In this document: positions 26,795 to 35,195 of the stretch, in pieces
How positions within the stretch are numbered: the first letter of the stretch is position 1
How the letters are laid out: the number at the start of each line of letters is the position of its first letter
Assembly (NCBI GenBank): GCA_000169075.1
Contig: AAVT01000006.1
Location: 154,227-218,226, forward strand
DNA length: 64,000 nt
Direction: 5' to 3'
Origin: a marine gamma proteobacterium HTCC2143
Lineage (GTDB): Bacteria; Pseudomonadota; Gammaproteobacteria; Pseudomonadales; Dasaniaceae
Notes under the pieces: model-generated
Told to the model about the DNA's origin: nothing
What the model saw: only the letters and a program-made list of their open reading frames with translations
Database searches by the model: none
Program-made: the position numbers and the translations under genes

Positions 26795-27925
26795 CTAACT
26801 TTTTATGGAGTTAATCCTTGGGTCAACTTTCCTTATCACAATTTTTCTAAATTTCTCTTCTATAAAATGGTAAGATATTGCTGATATAATAATATTAAGA
26901 GCCAATGCAATTAACATTATATACCAGGCGTCAATCGAATATTGGCTTTTAACATATTTCCCTGCCTGTATGGCTATGAATTGCCACATATAAAAAGAAT
27001 ACGATATTCTTCCAAGATAGTTTATAATTTTACTATTCTTCATTGGTCCAAAGCTAATGTTGTGAAAGTTAAATATTAGCAACCCAAAAAGAGGTATTAG
27101 AAAAAAATGTAGCCCCATGTAATGATATCCGCCTTCTGATTGTTCTAAAACTGTTAACCCGAATATTAGAAGAAAAATAAAAGAGGAAGATTTAAGAATC
27201 TTTGGAAATCCATTAAAAGCCCCCTTGAGGCTAAGTAAGTAAAATGAAATACCAATCATAAACTCATTTATTCTCATGACTGGATTTGAGTAGTAGGTTT
27301 TAATATTGTTTCTGGTGCTGTAGCTTTCCCCCAGAATATTAGCAGTGATTATTAGTGATAAGGCTAGCCCAATCAGCAATAATGCGTGAGGTTTTTTTGC
27401 AAATAGAATTATAATTAATGGAAATAAAAAATAAAAGAATGCTTCAACGCTTATACTCCAAGTTCCACCATTAATTCCAAGTTGAAACATATTGGGAAAG
27501 AACGCCTGTACAGCGAATAAATCATTTATAATAATTCTAGTCCAATCTCCACCTGAATAAGGAGTTTTTGGGGCAACAAATATAAAATATACAATTGTCG
27601 CTACAAAATATATTGGGTATATTCTGGCAAATCTTTTTAAATAAAAATTAAAAATTTCACTTTTTTGTTTAAAATCTTTTTTGAGATAAACGTGGCACAT
27701 TATGTATCCAGACAAAACAAAAAAACCTGTCATGAAGACAGCTCCGTTACTTAAAAATTTATCAACAACTTTTAAGCCAAAGTTATATCCAAAATGGATT
27801 TTACAATGAAACAAAAATACAACAAATGCCGTTACAAAACGAAATGATGTAAGTGTAGATACTTCGTTTTTTATGTGGCTATCGTTTACAAAAGAAGAAA
27901 CTGTTTTTTTATTAAAATGCATCAA
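26795..27925 (-). CDS. Membrane O-acyltransferase (acyltransferase 3 family)
   Basis: This 376-residue integral membrane protein starts with the family opening LTSFRFVTAFVVFLFHCKIHF, which contains the catalytic histidine, and has about ten hydrophobic segments. NGGTWSISVEAFFYFLFP carries the typical W-S-E region. OafA/YrhL relatives acetylate surface polysaccharides or other glycans. Its DNA is very AT-rich compared with the surrounding genome, as is the RTX fragment 19 bp upstream on the same strand, so both came from a different donor. The acceptor substrate is unknown. Confidence 0.88.
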   Translation of the reverse strand: MMHFNKKTVSSFVNDSHIKNEVSTLTSFRFVTAFVVFLFHCKIHFGYNFGLKVVDKFLSNGAVFMTGFFVLSGYIMCHVYLKKDFKQKSEIFNFYLKRFARIYPIYFVATIVYFIFVAPKTPYSGGDWTRIIINDLFAVQAFFPNMFQLGINGGTWSISVEAFFYFLFPLIIILFAKKPHALLLIGLALSLIITANILGESYSTRNNIKTYYSNPVMRINEFMIGISFYLLSLKGAFNGFPKILKSSSFIFLLIFGLTVLEQSEGGYHYMGLHFFLIPLFGLLIFNFHNISFGPMKNSKIINYLGRISYSFYMWQFIAIQAGKYVKSQYSIDAWYIMLIALALNIIISAISYHFIEEKFRKIVIRKVDPRINSIKS

Positions 27926-27944
27926 AAATTAGATTATCAAAAGG

Positions 27945-28576
27945 TTAAAATATAAAGTCTTCTTGAATAAGAGCAAATTCTCCTTGTAAATCAATAGCAA
28001 AATCACTGTTTTTGTCCTTAACCACAGTGTGACCATTTTCAACTACAAATTCAAATGAATCAAAAGATAAATCCTCTTCAATTTCTGATAAATTAATCTT
28101 GTCAGATCCTTGTTCAAAATCCTCTATTTCATCCATAACATTAATTGAGGAATCTTCTAAAGAAGAATAATTAAATGAATCAGCTCCAGATCCACCACTT
28201 AATATATCAGCTCCATCATTTCCAGTCAGAGTATCGTTACCATCTCCTCCAATCATAATATCATCATCTCCAACTCCAATCAAATTATTGTCACTACTAT
28301 CTCCATACCAAGTTTTAATATTATTATTGTTAATGAATTTAAGTTTTGTTAAATCAACCACATCTGATCCACCGGCAAACTCTATAGATTCAATTCTGTG
28401 ATATTGTTTATCTGAAGTATTATTCTCGTAATAGAACTGGTACTGAACTTTTATACTATCAGTTGAATTATCTTTAAAGTTGATAATCAAATCAGTTCCA
28501 CTTCTAGTTAAAATTAAATCATTAATTGTGATTCCTGCTCCAAATATTATTTTATCATTTAAAGCTGCGTCATCTT
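27945..28576 (-). pseudogene. RTX calcium-binding protein, C-terminal fragment
   Basis: A 210-codon open frame encodes the end of an RTX protein. FGAGITINDLILTRSGTDL is the classical module preceding nonapeptide repeats. Then come GDDDIMIGGDGNDTLTGNDG and ADILSGGSGADSF with GGxGxDxLx calcium-binding turns, and an acidic type-I-secretion-like tail. No proper start codon is available (only a TTG at 28490), and an in-frame TGA stands just upstream of about 28574. The N-terminal part was therefore cut off. No HlyB/HlyD secretion genes are nearby. Confidence 0.75.
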
Positions 28577-29037
28577 CCCCGGTATGTGGTCACAAAAGTT
28601 TGTTATTTTTTTACGAAGCCAGCAAAACTAGGGTTGTTTTAAATCTACGTAACCAACTGGTAGGGGAGAGAAGGAGAGAATTTGGGTAAAAAATGGGCAA
28701 ATTTTTAAGAAAATGGAGAGGATTTCAACAACTGGTAAGGGCAAGTAAAAAGCCTTGAGAACCCACTAACACTGGGGCTAGAAGGGGTAATTGATTTTAA
28801 GAATTAACCCGATTTTCATGAGTTAGAGAAATGTAGAATGGCTCCCCGGGAAGGATTCGAACCTCCGACCAAGTGATTAACAGTCCCATTTTATTATAAA
28901 ACCACAACTATCTAAGATTGATGACAACAATGATATTAGGGCTTTGTAGCTTTTTCTTTGTTGTTGGTTATTCTGGTTTTTGGTCAAAACTTGTGGCTAA
29001 GTGTCCCGTGAGTGTCCCATATAAATGATAAAAATCG
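28577..29037. other. Non-coding debris with tRNA-Asn fragment
   Basis: AT-rich sequence without a supported gene. It contains the tRNA-Asn 3' half (28839-28885) and GTGTCCCGTGAGTGTCCCAT (about 28998-29017), a string related to 26605. It appears to be leftover DNA from an earlier integration at tRNA-Asn. Confidence 0.4.
28839..28885 (-). repeat. tRNA-Asn(GUU) 3'-half fragment
   Basis: On the minus strand the 47 nt read anticodon loop CTGTTAATC, a T-arm with GGTTCGAATCC and an acceptor ending GGGGAGCCA. The 5' half (D-arm and first acceptor strand) is missing, so it is not a functional gene. It resembles an attachment-site duplicate of a tRNA-Asn gene located elsewhere. Confidence 0.7.
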
Positions 29038-29270
29038 TTAATTCTTTATGCCTTTGGGGGATTTTGATTTATCGATTAACAGCTCCTTTATTTCTTTTTC
29101 TATTTCTTTTAAGTCATTCAATGCTTCTTTTTCAGCCGCTTCTTTTTCTTCTAGCTTACGCTGACTATTAAAGGTTTCATATTTTTCACTTACTATCTTT
29201 TTCATTGTATCGCTTTTGATAGTGCCAGCATTATGCAAAACTTTGTAATCATTGAGCTGCTGCTCAAGGA
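29038..29270 (-). pseudogene. RhuM-like protein, C-terminal fragment
   Basis: The frame reads LNDYKVLHNAGTIKSD and continues with a long charged helix, MKKIVSEKYETFNSQRKLEE, to a lysine-rich end. This resembles the C-terminal tail of RhuM (virulence/Fic-associated) proteins. The coding similarity runs into the left edge of R copy 4 and stops, so the insertion appears to have removed the 5' part. The family call is from memory and moderate. Confidence 0.5.
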
Positions 29271-29470
29271 TAGAGCTGGTAGGGCATCATGCGATCAGGG
29301 GAAATCACGCTAACAATAAGCATTCTAAATACGGGCAATTAATGATCGATGTGCGAGCAATTAGCCTATTTATAGTAGCTGGCGGCCGCCTCAGCAGCTA
29401 TGCGGCATTGCTGTACTCCGGGCGGATAGGGTAGAGTGGCCACGAATAGGGCGTTTGTTTTTCCTATACT
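29258..29470 (+). repeat. Island repeat R, copy 4 (long form)
   Basis: The full 213 bp match the IS91 3' region at 26246-26458. It is the longest solo copy: it contains the transposon end without the transposase. Left neighbour: RhuM-like fragment. Right neighbour: serine hydrolase gene, 95 bp away. Confidence 0.9.
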
Positions 29471-29565
29471 CGCTCTTTTACTGGGACGAAAAAATAATAG
29501 GCCAAGCTAAATTAGTGCGTCCACTCATAATTAACAAACAAATTAAACGAAAAAGGTCTACGATA

Positions 29566-30852
29566 ATGCGACAGTATTTTACCAGCAAACGCTCCCTGCC
29601 TCTCGTGGTTCTAGTCTTCTGCTTGTCTAGCATGACAAGCATTGCAGATGATTTGCCTTGGGCTAGCAACGCTGAAGAAGTCGGCATGTCTTCAGAAAAG
29701 CTAAATCGCATAAACGATGTTATGCAAGGACATATCGACGCGGGTACCATTCAGGGAGCCGTTACCGCCGTCGCTCGTCGCGGCAAAATAGTTCATCTCG
29801 AAACACACGGGCTCATGAATGTACCCGATGGCAAGCCAATGCAGGAAGATGCTCTATTCATAATGATGAGCTCTACCAAGCCTATACTCGGTGTAGCAGC
29901 CATGATGTTGATAGAGGAAGCATTGATTCACCCTAGCGATCCAGTCAGCAAGTGGATTCCTGAATTCGCAGAGATGCAGGTTGCGGTACTGCGTGATCCC
30001 ACTGATGAAGATATCAGTCCTCCCTTCGTTTCCCCGACCAATATTCCCGAGCATCGCTTAGTGCCTGCCGATCGCGAGATTACGGTGCATGACATACTCA
30101 CACATACATCAGGGATCGCTTCTGGCGGCTTGGGTAGCGCTATCTCCGAGGACGCGATTATGTGGTTAGATACACGAACTTCGCTTGCCACGAACGTACC
30201 GAAGTATGGCGACATTATATTAGATTTTCAGCCAGGAGACCGGTGGCGGTATAGCCCGGCCACTGCACTGGAGGTAATCGCACGAATCATTGAAATCGAA
30301 TCTGGGCTCACTTTTGACGAATTCGTAAAGCGACGAATATTCGAGCCGCTCGGTATGAATGACACATGGTGGAACGTGCCTGAAGAGTACCAAGATCGTC
30401 TTATCGATATAGTAGGCAGTGATATTGCTACCCCGCCCAATTCGGCTATCTATGATACGAGCCATTCAACTTATTTCGGGGCTTCCTATGGGCTGAAGAG
30501 CACAGCAGGCGACTATCTGCGCTTCGAGCAGATGCTGGTAAATGGAGGAGAGCTCTTCGGCAATAGGCTGTTAAAGCCTCAAACTATAGAGTTGATGGCG
30601 AGCAATAAAGTGGGAGATTTATTTAATGCCATGCCAGGGGTTAGTGAGCAAGGGTTTGGTTACACCGTGGCCACTACTGAGGAATCTAACGAGCGGCGTT
30701 CAAAAGGAGCATTTGGTTGGGGTGGTGCGTTAGGGACGCGTTCTTGGAGTGACCCGGCGGAAGAACTCACTGGAGTCATCATGATTCAGCAACCAGTGCC
30801 AGCGGTCCAGAGAGATTTCGAGGACGCGGTACACCAGGCGCTTATAAACTAG
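29566..30852 (+). CDS. Secreted serine hydrolase, beta-lactamase/class C family
   Basis: This 428-residue protein (chosen ATG 29566) has a signal peptide with core LPLVVLVFCLSS and a likely cut near SIA-DD (residues 26-29). The penicillin-binding fold has the SxxK nucleophile at S102-K105 (SSTK), the tyrosine motif YSP at 229-231 and HTSGIASGG. A C-terminal G-W-G-G region (FGWGGALGTR) stands for the KTG strand. Relatives include EstB-type esterases, D-aminopeptidases and penicillin-binding proteins. An esterase in the periplasm is the most likely role. It is the only intact gene between R copies 4 and 5. Confidence 0.87.
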   Translation: MRQYFTSKRSLPLVVLVFCLSSMTSIADDLPWASNAEEVGMSSEKLNRINDVMQGHIDAGTIQGAVTAVARRGKIVHLETHGLMNVPDGKPMQEDALFIMMSSTKPILGVAAMMLIEEALIHPSDPVSKWIPEFAEMQVAVLRDPTDEDISPPFVSPTNIPEHRLVPADREITVHDILTHTSGIASGGLGSAISEDAIMWLDTRTSLATNVPKYGDIILDFQPGDRWRYSPATALEVIARIIEIESGLTFDEFVKRRIFEPLGMNDTWWNVPEEYQDRLIDIVGSDIATPPNSAIYDTSHSTYFGASYGLKSTAGDYLRFEQMLVNGGELFGNRLLKPQTIELMASNKVGDLFNAMPGVSEQGFGYTVATTEESNERRSKGAFGWGGALGTRSWSDPAEELTGVIMIQQPVPAVQRDFEDAVHQALIN

Positions 30853-31026
30853 CGAGAAATATTTAGGAGTGCTGATAGTTTTACTAAACTATAGGCACCC
30901 GTTCCATTGACGCTTGAGCTGTCCCTTTCTTTTTTATTACTTTGCTTTCAGTGCTGAGATTGAGAGCTTCAGTGGACTTCTGAATAGTTAAAAATTAGAT
31001 AAATTTAGACAATAGAGGAACTGCAC

Positions 31027-31140
31027 ATGGGGAAAATACTTATCAACTGCCTGTCTCTGATATTATTGATAAGTGTTGACTTCGCTGTTGCGCAATCAAT
31101 TGACACAGAGCGAGGAGAATTATCCTGTGCGAGCAATTAG
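31027..31140 (+). pseudogene. Secreted-protein gene cut off by repeat R
   Basis: The frame begins MGKILINCLSLILLISVDFA, then VAQSIDTERG: a clear signal peptide with a cut after VAQ and only a few mature residues. AGAGGA lies seven bases before the ATG. Homology to the long R form starts at 31126 and the frame stops inside it at 31138-31140. The rest of the gene is missing. The identity of the lost protein cannot be told. Confidence 0.65.
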
Positions 31141-31239
31141 CCTATTTATAGTAGTTGGCGGCGCAGCTTTGCGGCATTGCCGTACTCCGGGCGGATAGGG
31201 TAGAGTGGCCACGAATAGGGCGTTTGTTTTACCTATACT
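31126..31239 (+). repeat. Island repeat R, copy 5
   Basis: This copy is 114 bp and extends left into the long form (TGTGCGAGCAATTAG). It has an internal deletion in the GC-rich hairpin (GGCGGCGCAGCTTTGCGG) and the usual right end TATACT. It truncates the secreted-protein gene at 31027. Confidence 0.88.
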
Positions 31240-31310
31240 CCCAAGAGATTAATTATTTTTCAGCAAGTCTCATTTAACTAATACAACAACCCAAATAAAC
31301 GTAAGTAAAG

Positions 31311-31410
31311 CAAGCAGCCAAATCACCTCTGCCCGACTTTTAAATTTCCTAGGTGAGTACCCCGGCCGTCTGTAAGACACTAGATCATTAGCTATTGAGA
31401 CATTGACCAA
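31311..31410 (+). repeat. Second repeat family, copy A
   Basis: About 100 bp resembles 31671-31768 at roughly three bases in four. Shared blocks include CACCTCTGCCC / CACCCCTGCCC, TTTAAATTTCCTAGGTGA / TTTAAATCTCCTAAGTGA and a final ATTGACCA. Copy B directly follows an IS91-type transposase remnant, so these may be ends of a second IS91-like element. Confidence 0.6.
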
Positions 31411-31513
31411 CCACTACCGAAAGACTGTCATTCAAACGTTCAAATTCAAAAAAAGCCCAGTTGGGGTACTTTTGAAATTCGGAATAAATGCGCTTTAAAA
31501 TTACTATCCTCTT

Positions 31514-31654
31514 GATATTTCCGTGTGCCCTTTGTGTGGGGGCATCATGCGTGTCATCGCCGACATCATTGACCCAGACATAATCCAAAAGATCCTCGAT
31601 CACATCGATGCACAACCACCACCGATTAAAACTACTACAGCTATTCAATCCTAA
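31514..31654 (+). pseudogene. Second IS91-family transposase, C-terminal remnant
   Basis: A 46-codon open end reads DISVCPLCGGIMRVIADIID, then PDIIQKILDHIDAQ. It aligns position by position with the end of the intact transposase (DVTICNRCGGAVKIIACIED...). Similarity probably continues a little upstream (to about 31490) but with stops. It is a relic of a different IS91 element, with copy B of the second repeat just after its stop codon. Confidence 0.8.
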
Positions 31655-31670
31655 AACATGCCTGGATGAA

Positions 31671-31768
31671 CAAGCCAAAATCACCCCTGCCCATCCTTTA
31701 AATCTCCTAAGTGATCAACCCAACAGTTTGTAAGCCAGCAGATCAGTACCACTACGGATATTGACCAT
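31671..31768 (+). repeat. Second repeat family, copy B
   Basis: It lies 17 bp after the stop of the IS91-type transposase remnant and is similar to copy A at 31311-31410 in the same orientation. By analogy with R it may be the 3' origin end of that lost element. Confidence 0.6.
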
Positions 31769-31794
31769 TAAAAGGATCACCACGTCACGGCGTC

Positions 31795-32088
31795 TCAAAT
31801 TTGAATGATCTTCAGCAATGACGATACATGACCGTTCTTCGGAAAATGTGGTTTATTTCCCTTATCTTCTGTCTCGGGCTCAGGAAAAGCGAAAAGAATC
31901 CCAAGACCGAGCGATCTTGAGTGGTTAGATTTGATGGTCTGTTTACGTGCTCGGCTATTTATGAGGAGTTGTTGCTTCAAGAGCAGATTCTCAGCAATGA
32001 CGGCACGATATCCACCTAGCTGGATCAGCTTAGCCAGGGCAGAGAATAGGTGTAAAAAGAGCAGAAAAACGCGGTTCATATTGAGCAA
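31795..32088 (-). pseudogene. Integrase-core transposase, N-terminal fragment
   Basis: The 97-codon frame begins MNRVFLLFLHLFSALAKLIQ (from residue 3) and continues GGYRAVIAENLLLKQQLLIN, then SRARKQ. This is the typical opening of a family of DDE integrase-core transposases (GG-R-A-V-AENLLLKQQLL). Homology ends near residue 70 and the catalytic core is missing. It is a relic and not functional. Confidence 0.7.
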
Positions 32089-32214
32089 CGTAGTACTTTG
32101 TCAGCTATGGCAACAAGCGCTAAGCGTCGGATAGTATTGGAGAATTAGTAATTCGCCAGGCACAGGTCAAAAGTAGCTACAAAAGCCGGTTCAAAATTCG
32201 ATACAATTCAACAC

Positions 32215-32868
32215 TTACCGCGCCAATTGATCGACTCTTGCACAAATCCGCTCATGTAACGCCGGGGTTGCGTCGGCGGCAAAGGTCAGGAGCATGCCGA
32301 TCAAGGCTTGCTGACGATACTCCTTTAGATCAATGTAACCGCTAACCCAGTCCTGCCTTGCTAGTCGCTGGGAACCAAACAGCTGCTGCGCAAGCCAGCG
32401 ACTATCCAATTGACCTCGTAGGTAACCGTGTTCTAGAGCGCGGTCACAAAGCCTCTGAGCCACATTTACGGATTTTTTGAATATGCCATCGTTCATTTCA
32501 TGTTCAAAGAGCCCAAGACGTTCGCCCCCCAAGAACGCCGCCCTATAAAAAGTCTCATCGGCCCCATAGAGAGAAAGCAGGTTGTTGATGAAGGTCTCCG
32601 ATGCGGCAATGGGGTCTACCAGCGTAGGTTTGGCCAATGCCTCATCGATTCGATCGACCAACCCTCTGAACAACTCGAGCACTATGTCGTTCTTCTTCCC
32701 GAACAAATTGTGCACGGTTGGGATTGTGACCCCAGATCTCGCTGCTAGCTGACTGATTGTCAGTGCATCAAAACCCTCTGTAGCAATCAGATTTCTGGCA
32801 ACGGCAAGGATCTTTTGCTTTCGAAGTTCCTTATTCGCCTGACGCGTTACTTGTCCCTTGGCTACCAC
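32215..32868 (-). CDS. TetR family transcriptional regulator
   Basis: The N-terminal helix-turn-helix is evident in ILAVARNLIATEGFDALTIS, followed by QLAARSGVTIPTVHNLFGKK. A helical ligand domain follows. I favour the GTG at 32868 (218 aa) because AGGAGG lies four bases upstream; an ATG at 32892 and a TTG at 32907 are alternatives. The gene is divergent from the phytanoyl-CoA dioxygenase gene. The 107-bp gap contains a sigma70 promoter overlapped by an inverted repeat, the normal layout for a TetR repressor controlling its neighbour and itself. The ligand is unknown, perhaps the dioxygenase substrate. Confidence 0.9.
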   Translation of the reverse strand: MVAKGQVTRQANKELRKQKILAVARNLIATEGFDALTISQLAARSGVTIPTVHNLFGKKNDIVLELFRGLVDRIDEALAKPTLVDPIAASETFINNLLSLYGADETFYRAAFLGGERLGLFEHEMNDGIFKKSVNVAQRLCDRALEHGYLRGQLDSRWLAQQLFGSQRLARQDWVSGYIDLKEYRQQALIGMLLTFAADATPALHERICARVDQLAR

Positions 32869-32900
32869 GATGCCTCCTAAAGTTCTGATCATATAAGTTT

Positions 32901-32940
32901 TTGACAACAGTTTTTATTATACATAAAATATGAAAAACTG
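32901..32940 (+). promoter_or_regulatory. Promoter with overlapping TetR-type operator
   Basis: TTGACA at 32901-32906 and TAAAAT at 32924-32929 are separated by exactly 17 bp, a strong sigma70 promoter reading toward the dioxygenase. CAGTTTTT (32908-32915) and AAAAACTG (32933-32940) form an inverted repeat across the spacer and -10 box. A bound repressor there would block transcription. The palindrome is wide-spaced, so the exact contact bases are uncertain. Confidence 0.75.
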
Positions 32941-32975
32941 CCTAGGCTCCAATAACGCTAATAGAGGAAGTCCCA

Positions 32976-34151
32976 ATGAACCGACCACACTATATGGAAT
33001 CAATCGAAGCCTGCGCGACACATTACGGTGATGACGCCGATGCCATGCGGGAATTTCTGCTCGCCGGACATGAGCGCGCCATGGAACTCGACAATCGCGG
33101 CCCCATTGCCTTTGACGACCAGGGCAACTTAGAGCCCCATATTTTGGCCGCCTACAGAAAGTACGGATTCTACGTTTTCACCGGTGTTCTGAATGCAGAC
33201 GAACTCAAGGATATCGACGACGATCTTACGTCCATGAAAATGAGCTTCCCCGCTGGTCCCGGTGAAAAACTCACTGCGGATGGGGCCCCTGCACTAGGGG
33301 CAGATTGCACAGCGCCGAACTTGGTTTGGTCAAAGCCTTTGGGCGATCCTCTGGGAGGTTCAGCGCTAGCTAATGGACGCCATCAGGTGAAGCTCCATGA
33401 GCCCAAGGCCGCCGCCAACGCGCCGGAGTGGGCGCCGTTTATCCTGCTGGGTTCTCTCCAATTTTCGGAAGCTTGCCTTCGAGTCTATGGGCACCCTCAG
33501 TTATTGGAGGTTGCCGAAGCCATCAATGGCAAGGACTTCTCTCCCTTCAATGAAACGCTTTTCATCAAAGAACCCGGAATTGGTGCCGCCGTATCCTGGC
33601 ACCAAGATGGTACGACCCACTGGGACAGTGAGGCCTTTGACGAAGACATTCACGGCTTCAATTTTATGGCTCAGCTTTATGGCAGCACCGCGGTGAACGG
33701 TGTCTGGGTTTTACCAGGAAGTCATAAAGTCGGAAAGGTCGACATCAAGAAGCTGGTTGAGGAATCGGGAAGCGAACGCATAAAGGGAACGGTTCCCCTT
33801 GTCTGCGATGCCGGAGATGTAATTATGTGCAACCGGCAGCTTGTGCACGGCTCATTCGCCAATACAGGTTTCGAACCGCGCATTACCGTGAACATGGGCT
33901 TCCACCGACGCAGTTCGGTTCTCGACGTTATGGGAGCAGGTACACACAACGAAGCGCAAGTCTTCGATGACACTCTCATATCAAAACGGTCCGAGGTTAT
34001 CGGTTACGGAATCGACGCTCGACGGCAACGCTTTCCTGACGAGACGCCTTACAAGTATCAACCGTTTCTGGAAAAAGGCTTAAGCTATACATGGAACTCA
34101 GACGCCAAAGCCTCACTCCGTGACTACAATGCAATGGATCTAAGCATCTAG
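32976..34151 (+). CDS. Phytanoyl-CoA dioxygenase family protein
   Basis: This 391-residue Fe(II)/2-oxoglutarate oxygenase has iron ligands H209 and D211 in SWHQDGTTHW and H291 in LVHGSF. The 2-oxoglutarate arginine is R302 in EPRITVNMGF. AGAGGAAG lies just before the ATG. PhyH-family enzymes hydroxylate a range of carboxylates and small metabolites, so phytanoyl-CoA itself is not implied. It is co-directional with a 2-hydroxyacid dehydrogenase 105 bp downstream. A hydroxylation followed by oxidation of the product is a reasonable pathway, controlled by the TetR gene. Confidence 0.9.
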   Translation: MNRPHYMESIEACATHYGDDADAMREFLLAGHERAMELDNRGPIAFDDQGNLEPHILAAYRKYGFYVFTGVLNADELKDIDDDLTSMKMSFPAGPGEKLTADGAPALGADCTAPNLVWSKPLGDPLGGSALANGRHQVKLHEPKAAANAPEWAPFILLGSLQFSEACLRVYGHPQLLEVAEAINGKDFSPFNETLFIKEPGIGAAVSWHQDGTTHWDSEAFDEDIHGFNFMAQLYGSTAVNGVWVLPGSHKVGKVDIKKLVEESGSERIKGTVPLVCDAGDVIMCNRQLVHGSFANTGFEPRITVNMGFHRRSSVLDVMGAGTHNEAQVFDDTLISKRSEVIGYGIDARRQRFPDETPYKYQPFLEKGLSYTWNSDAKASLRDYNAMDLSI

Positions 34152-34155
34152 AGCC

Positions 34156-34176
34156 AGAGCCCAGAGCCCAGAGCCC
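34156..34176. repeat. Three tandem AGAGCCC units
   Basis: Three exact 7-bp units AGAGCCC follow the dioxygenase stop codon and are preceded by a partial unit. The array lies in the gap before the dehydrogenase gene and has no evident function. It may vary between strains by slippage. Confidence 0.6.
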
Positions 34177-34256
34177 AGTAACGATACATCCAGCGGAGTG
34201 CGCAACCGAAGATTTAAAGGCACTCTTTATTCACTCATTTAGAAACGAGTACCCCG

Positions 34257-35195
34257 ATGACCGCCTCAGCCCCAGTCCTAGCCATGCACCCCCTAATGCA
34301 GACCTTGTTTCCAGAGTCTCCTGCACGCTGGAACTGGATCCAACCCAGCGAAAATATTGACGCAACCATCGAGCGGCACGGTAGCGATGTCGAAATTCTT
34401 CTCTCAGCCAGCATTGAAAAGCTCGACAAAGCCATGCTGGCGCGGTTTCCGAACCTGAGAATGATCGCCTCCATATCGGCAGGATTCAGTAACATTGACC
34501 TTGAGGAGTGCCGAAGCCGTGGAATCGCAGTGACAAACGCGCCAGGCATGAATTCAGGCGACGTCGCTGATCTGGCCGTCACCCTTCTTACGAGCCTGCT
34601 GCTGCGTATACCGCAATCACAGTCATACATAATGAACGACCAATGGATCGGTAAAACACCGCCACTGCGTCATTCACTTCGCAACATGCCCGTTGGTATC
34701 GTCGGGCTTGGCTCCATTGGCCGCGACGTTGTTACGCGCTTGACCCCGTTCGGACTCAACCTCAAATGGTGGGGCCCGCGCCCAAAACCTGACGTGGACC
34801 TGCCCTACGTTGATACTGTTAAAGCTTTAGCAGAGGAGTGTCGCGGACTCATTGTGTGCTGTCGTCCAGACGATTCCAATCGGCACCTCATTAACCAGGA
34901 CATTCTTAACTGCCTCGGCCCAGCGGGAGTTTTGGTCAACGTATCCCGGGGCAGCGTTGTCGACGAATCCGCGCTAATCGACGCCTTGAAGTCAAATCGA
35001 TTAGGGGGTGCCGGTCTCGACGTCTTCGACCCTGAGCCGACTAGTAGCGCCCGTTGGAGTGGTGTGCCGAACGTCATTCTCACGCCACACCAGGGCGGCT
35101 CCACCTACGAGACGTTATTCGCCCAAGCACAGCTAGCGCAATCGAATATTGAGAACTTTCTCGACGGGAAAGCAGTCCACTCTAGTGTGCTTTAG
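34257..35195 (+). CDS. D-2-hydroxyacid dehydrogenase (NAD(P))
   Basis: This 312-residue enzyme of the D-isomer 2-hydroxyacid dehydrogenase family has the nucleotide motif VGIVGLGSIGRDVV near residue 145. The catalytic arginine is in VNVSRGSVVDESAL, the acid in GLDVFDPEP and the histidine in ILTPHQGGSTYE. It interconverts 2-oxoacids and D-2-hydroxyacids; the closest pattern is glyoxylate/hydroxypyruvate reductase. It is probably transcribed with the upstream dioxygenase. Confidence 0.9.
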   Translation: MTASAPVLAMHPLMQTLFPESPARWNWIQPSENIDATIERHGSDVEILLSASIEKLDKAMLARFPNLRMIASISAGFSNIDLEECRSRGIAVTNAPGMNSGDVADLAVTLLTSLLLRIPQSQSYIMNDQWIGKTPPLRHSLRNMPVGIVGLGSIGRDVVTRLTPFGLNLKWWGPRPKPDVDLPYVDTVKALAEECRGLIVCCRPDDSNRHLINQDILNCLGPAGVLVNVSRGSVVDESALIDALKSNRLGGAGLDVFDPEPTSSARWSGVPNVILTPHQGGSTYETLFAQAQLAQSNIENFLDGKAVHSSVL

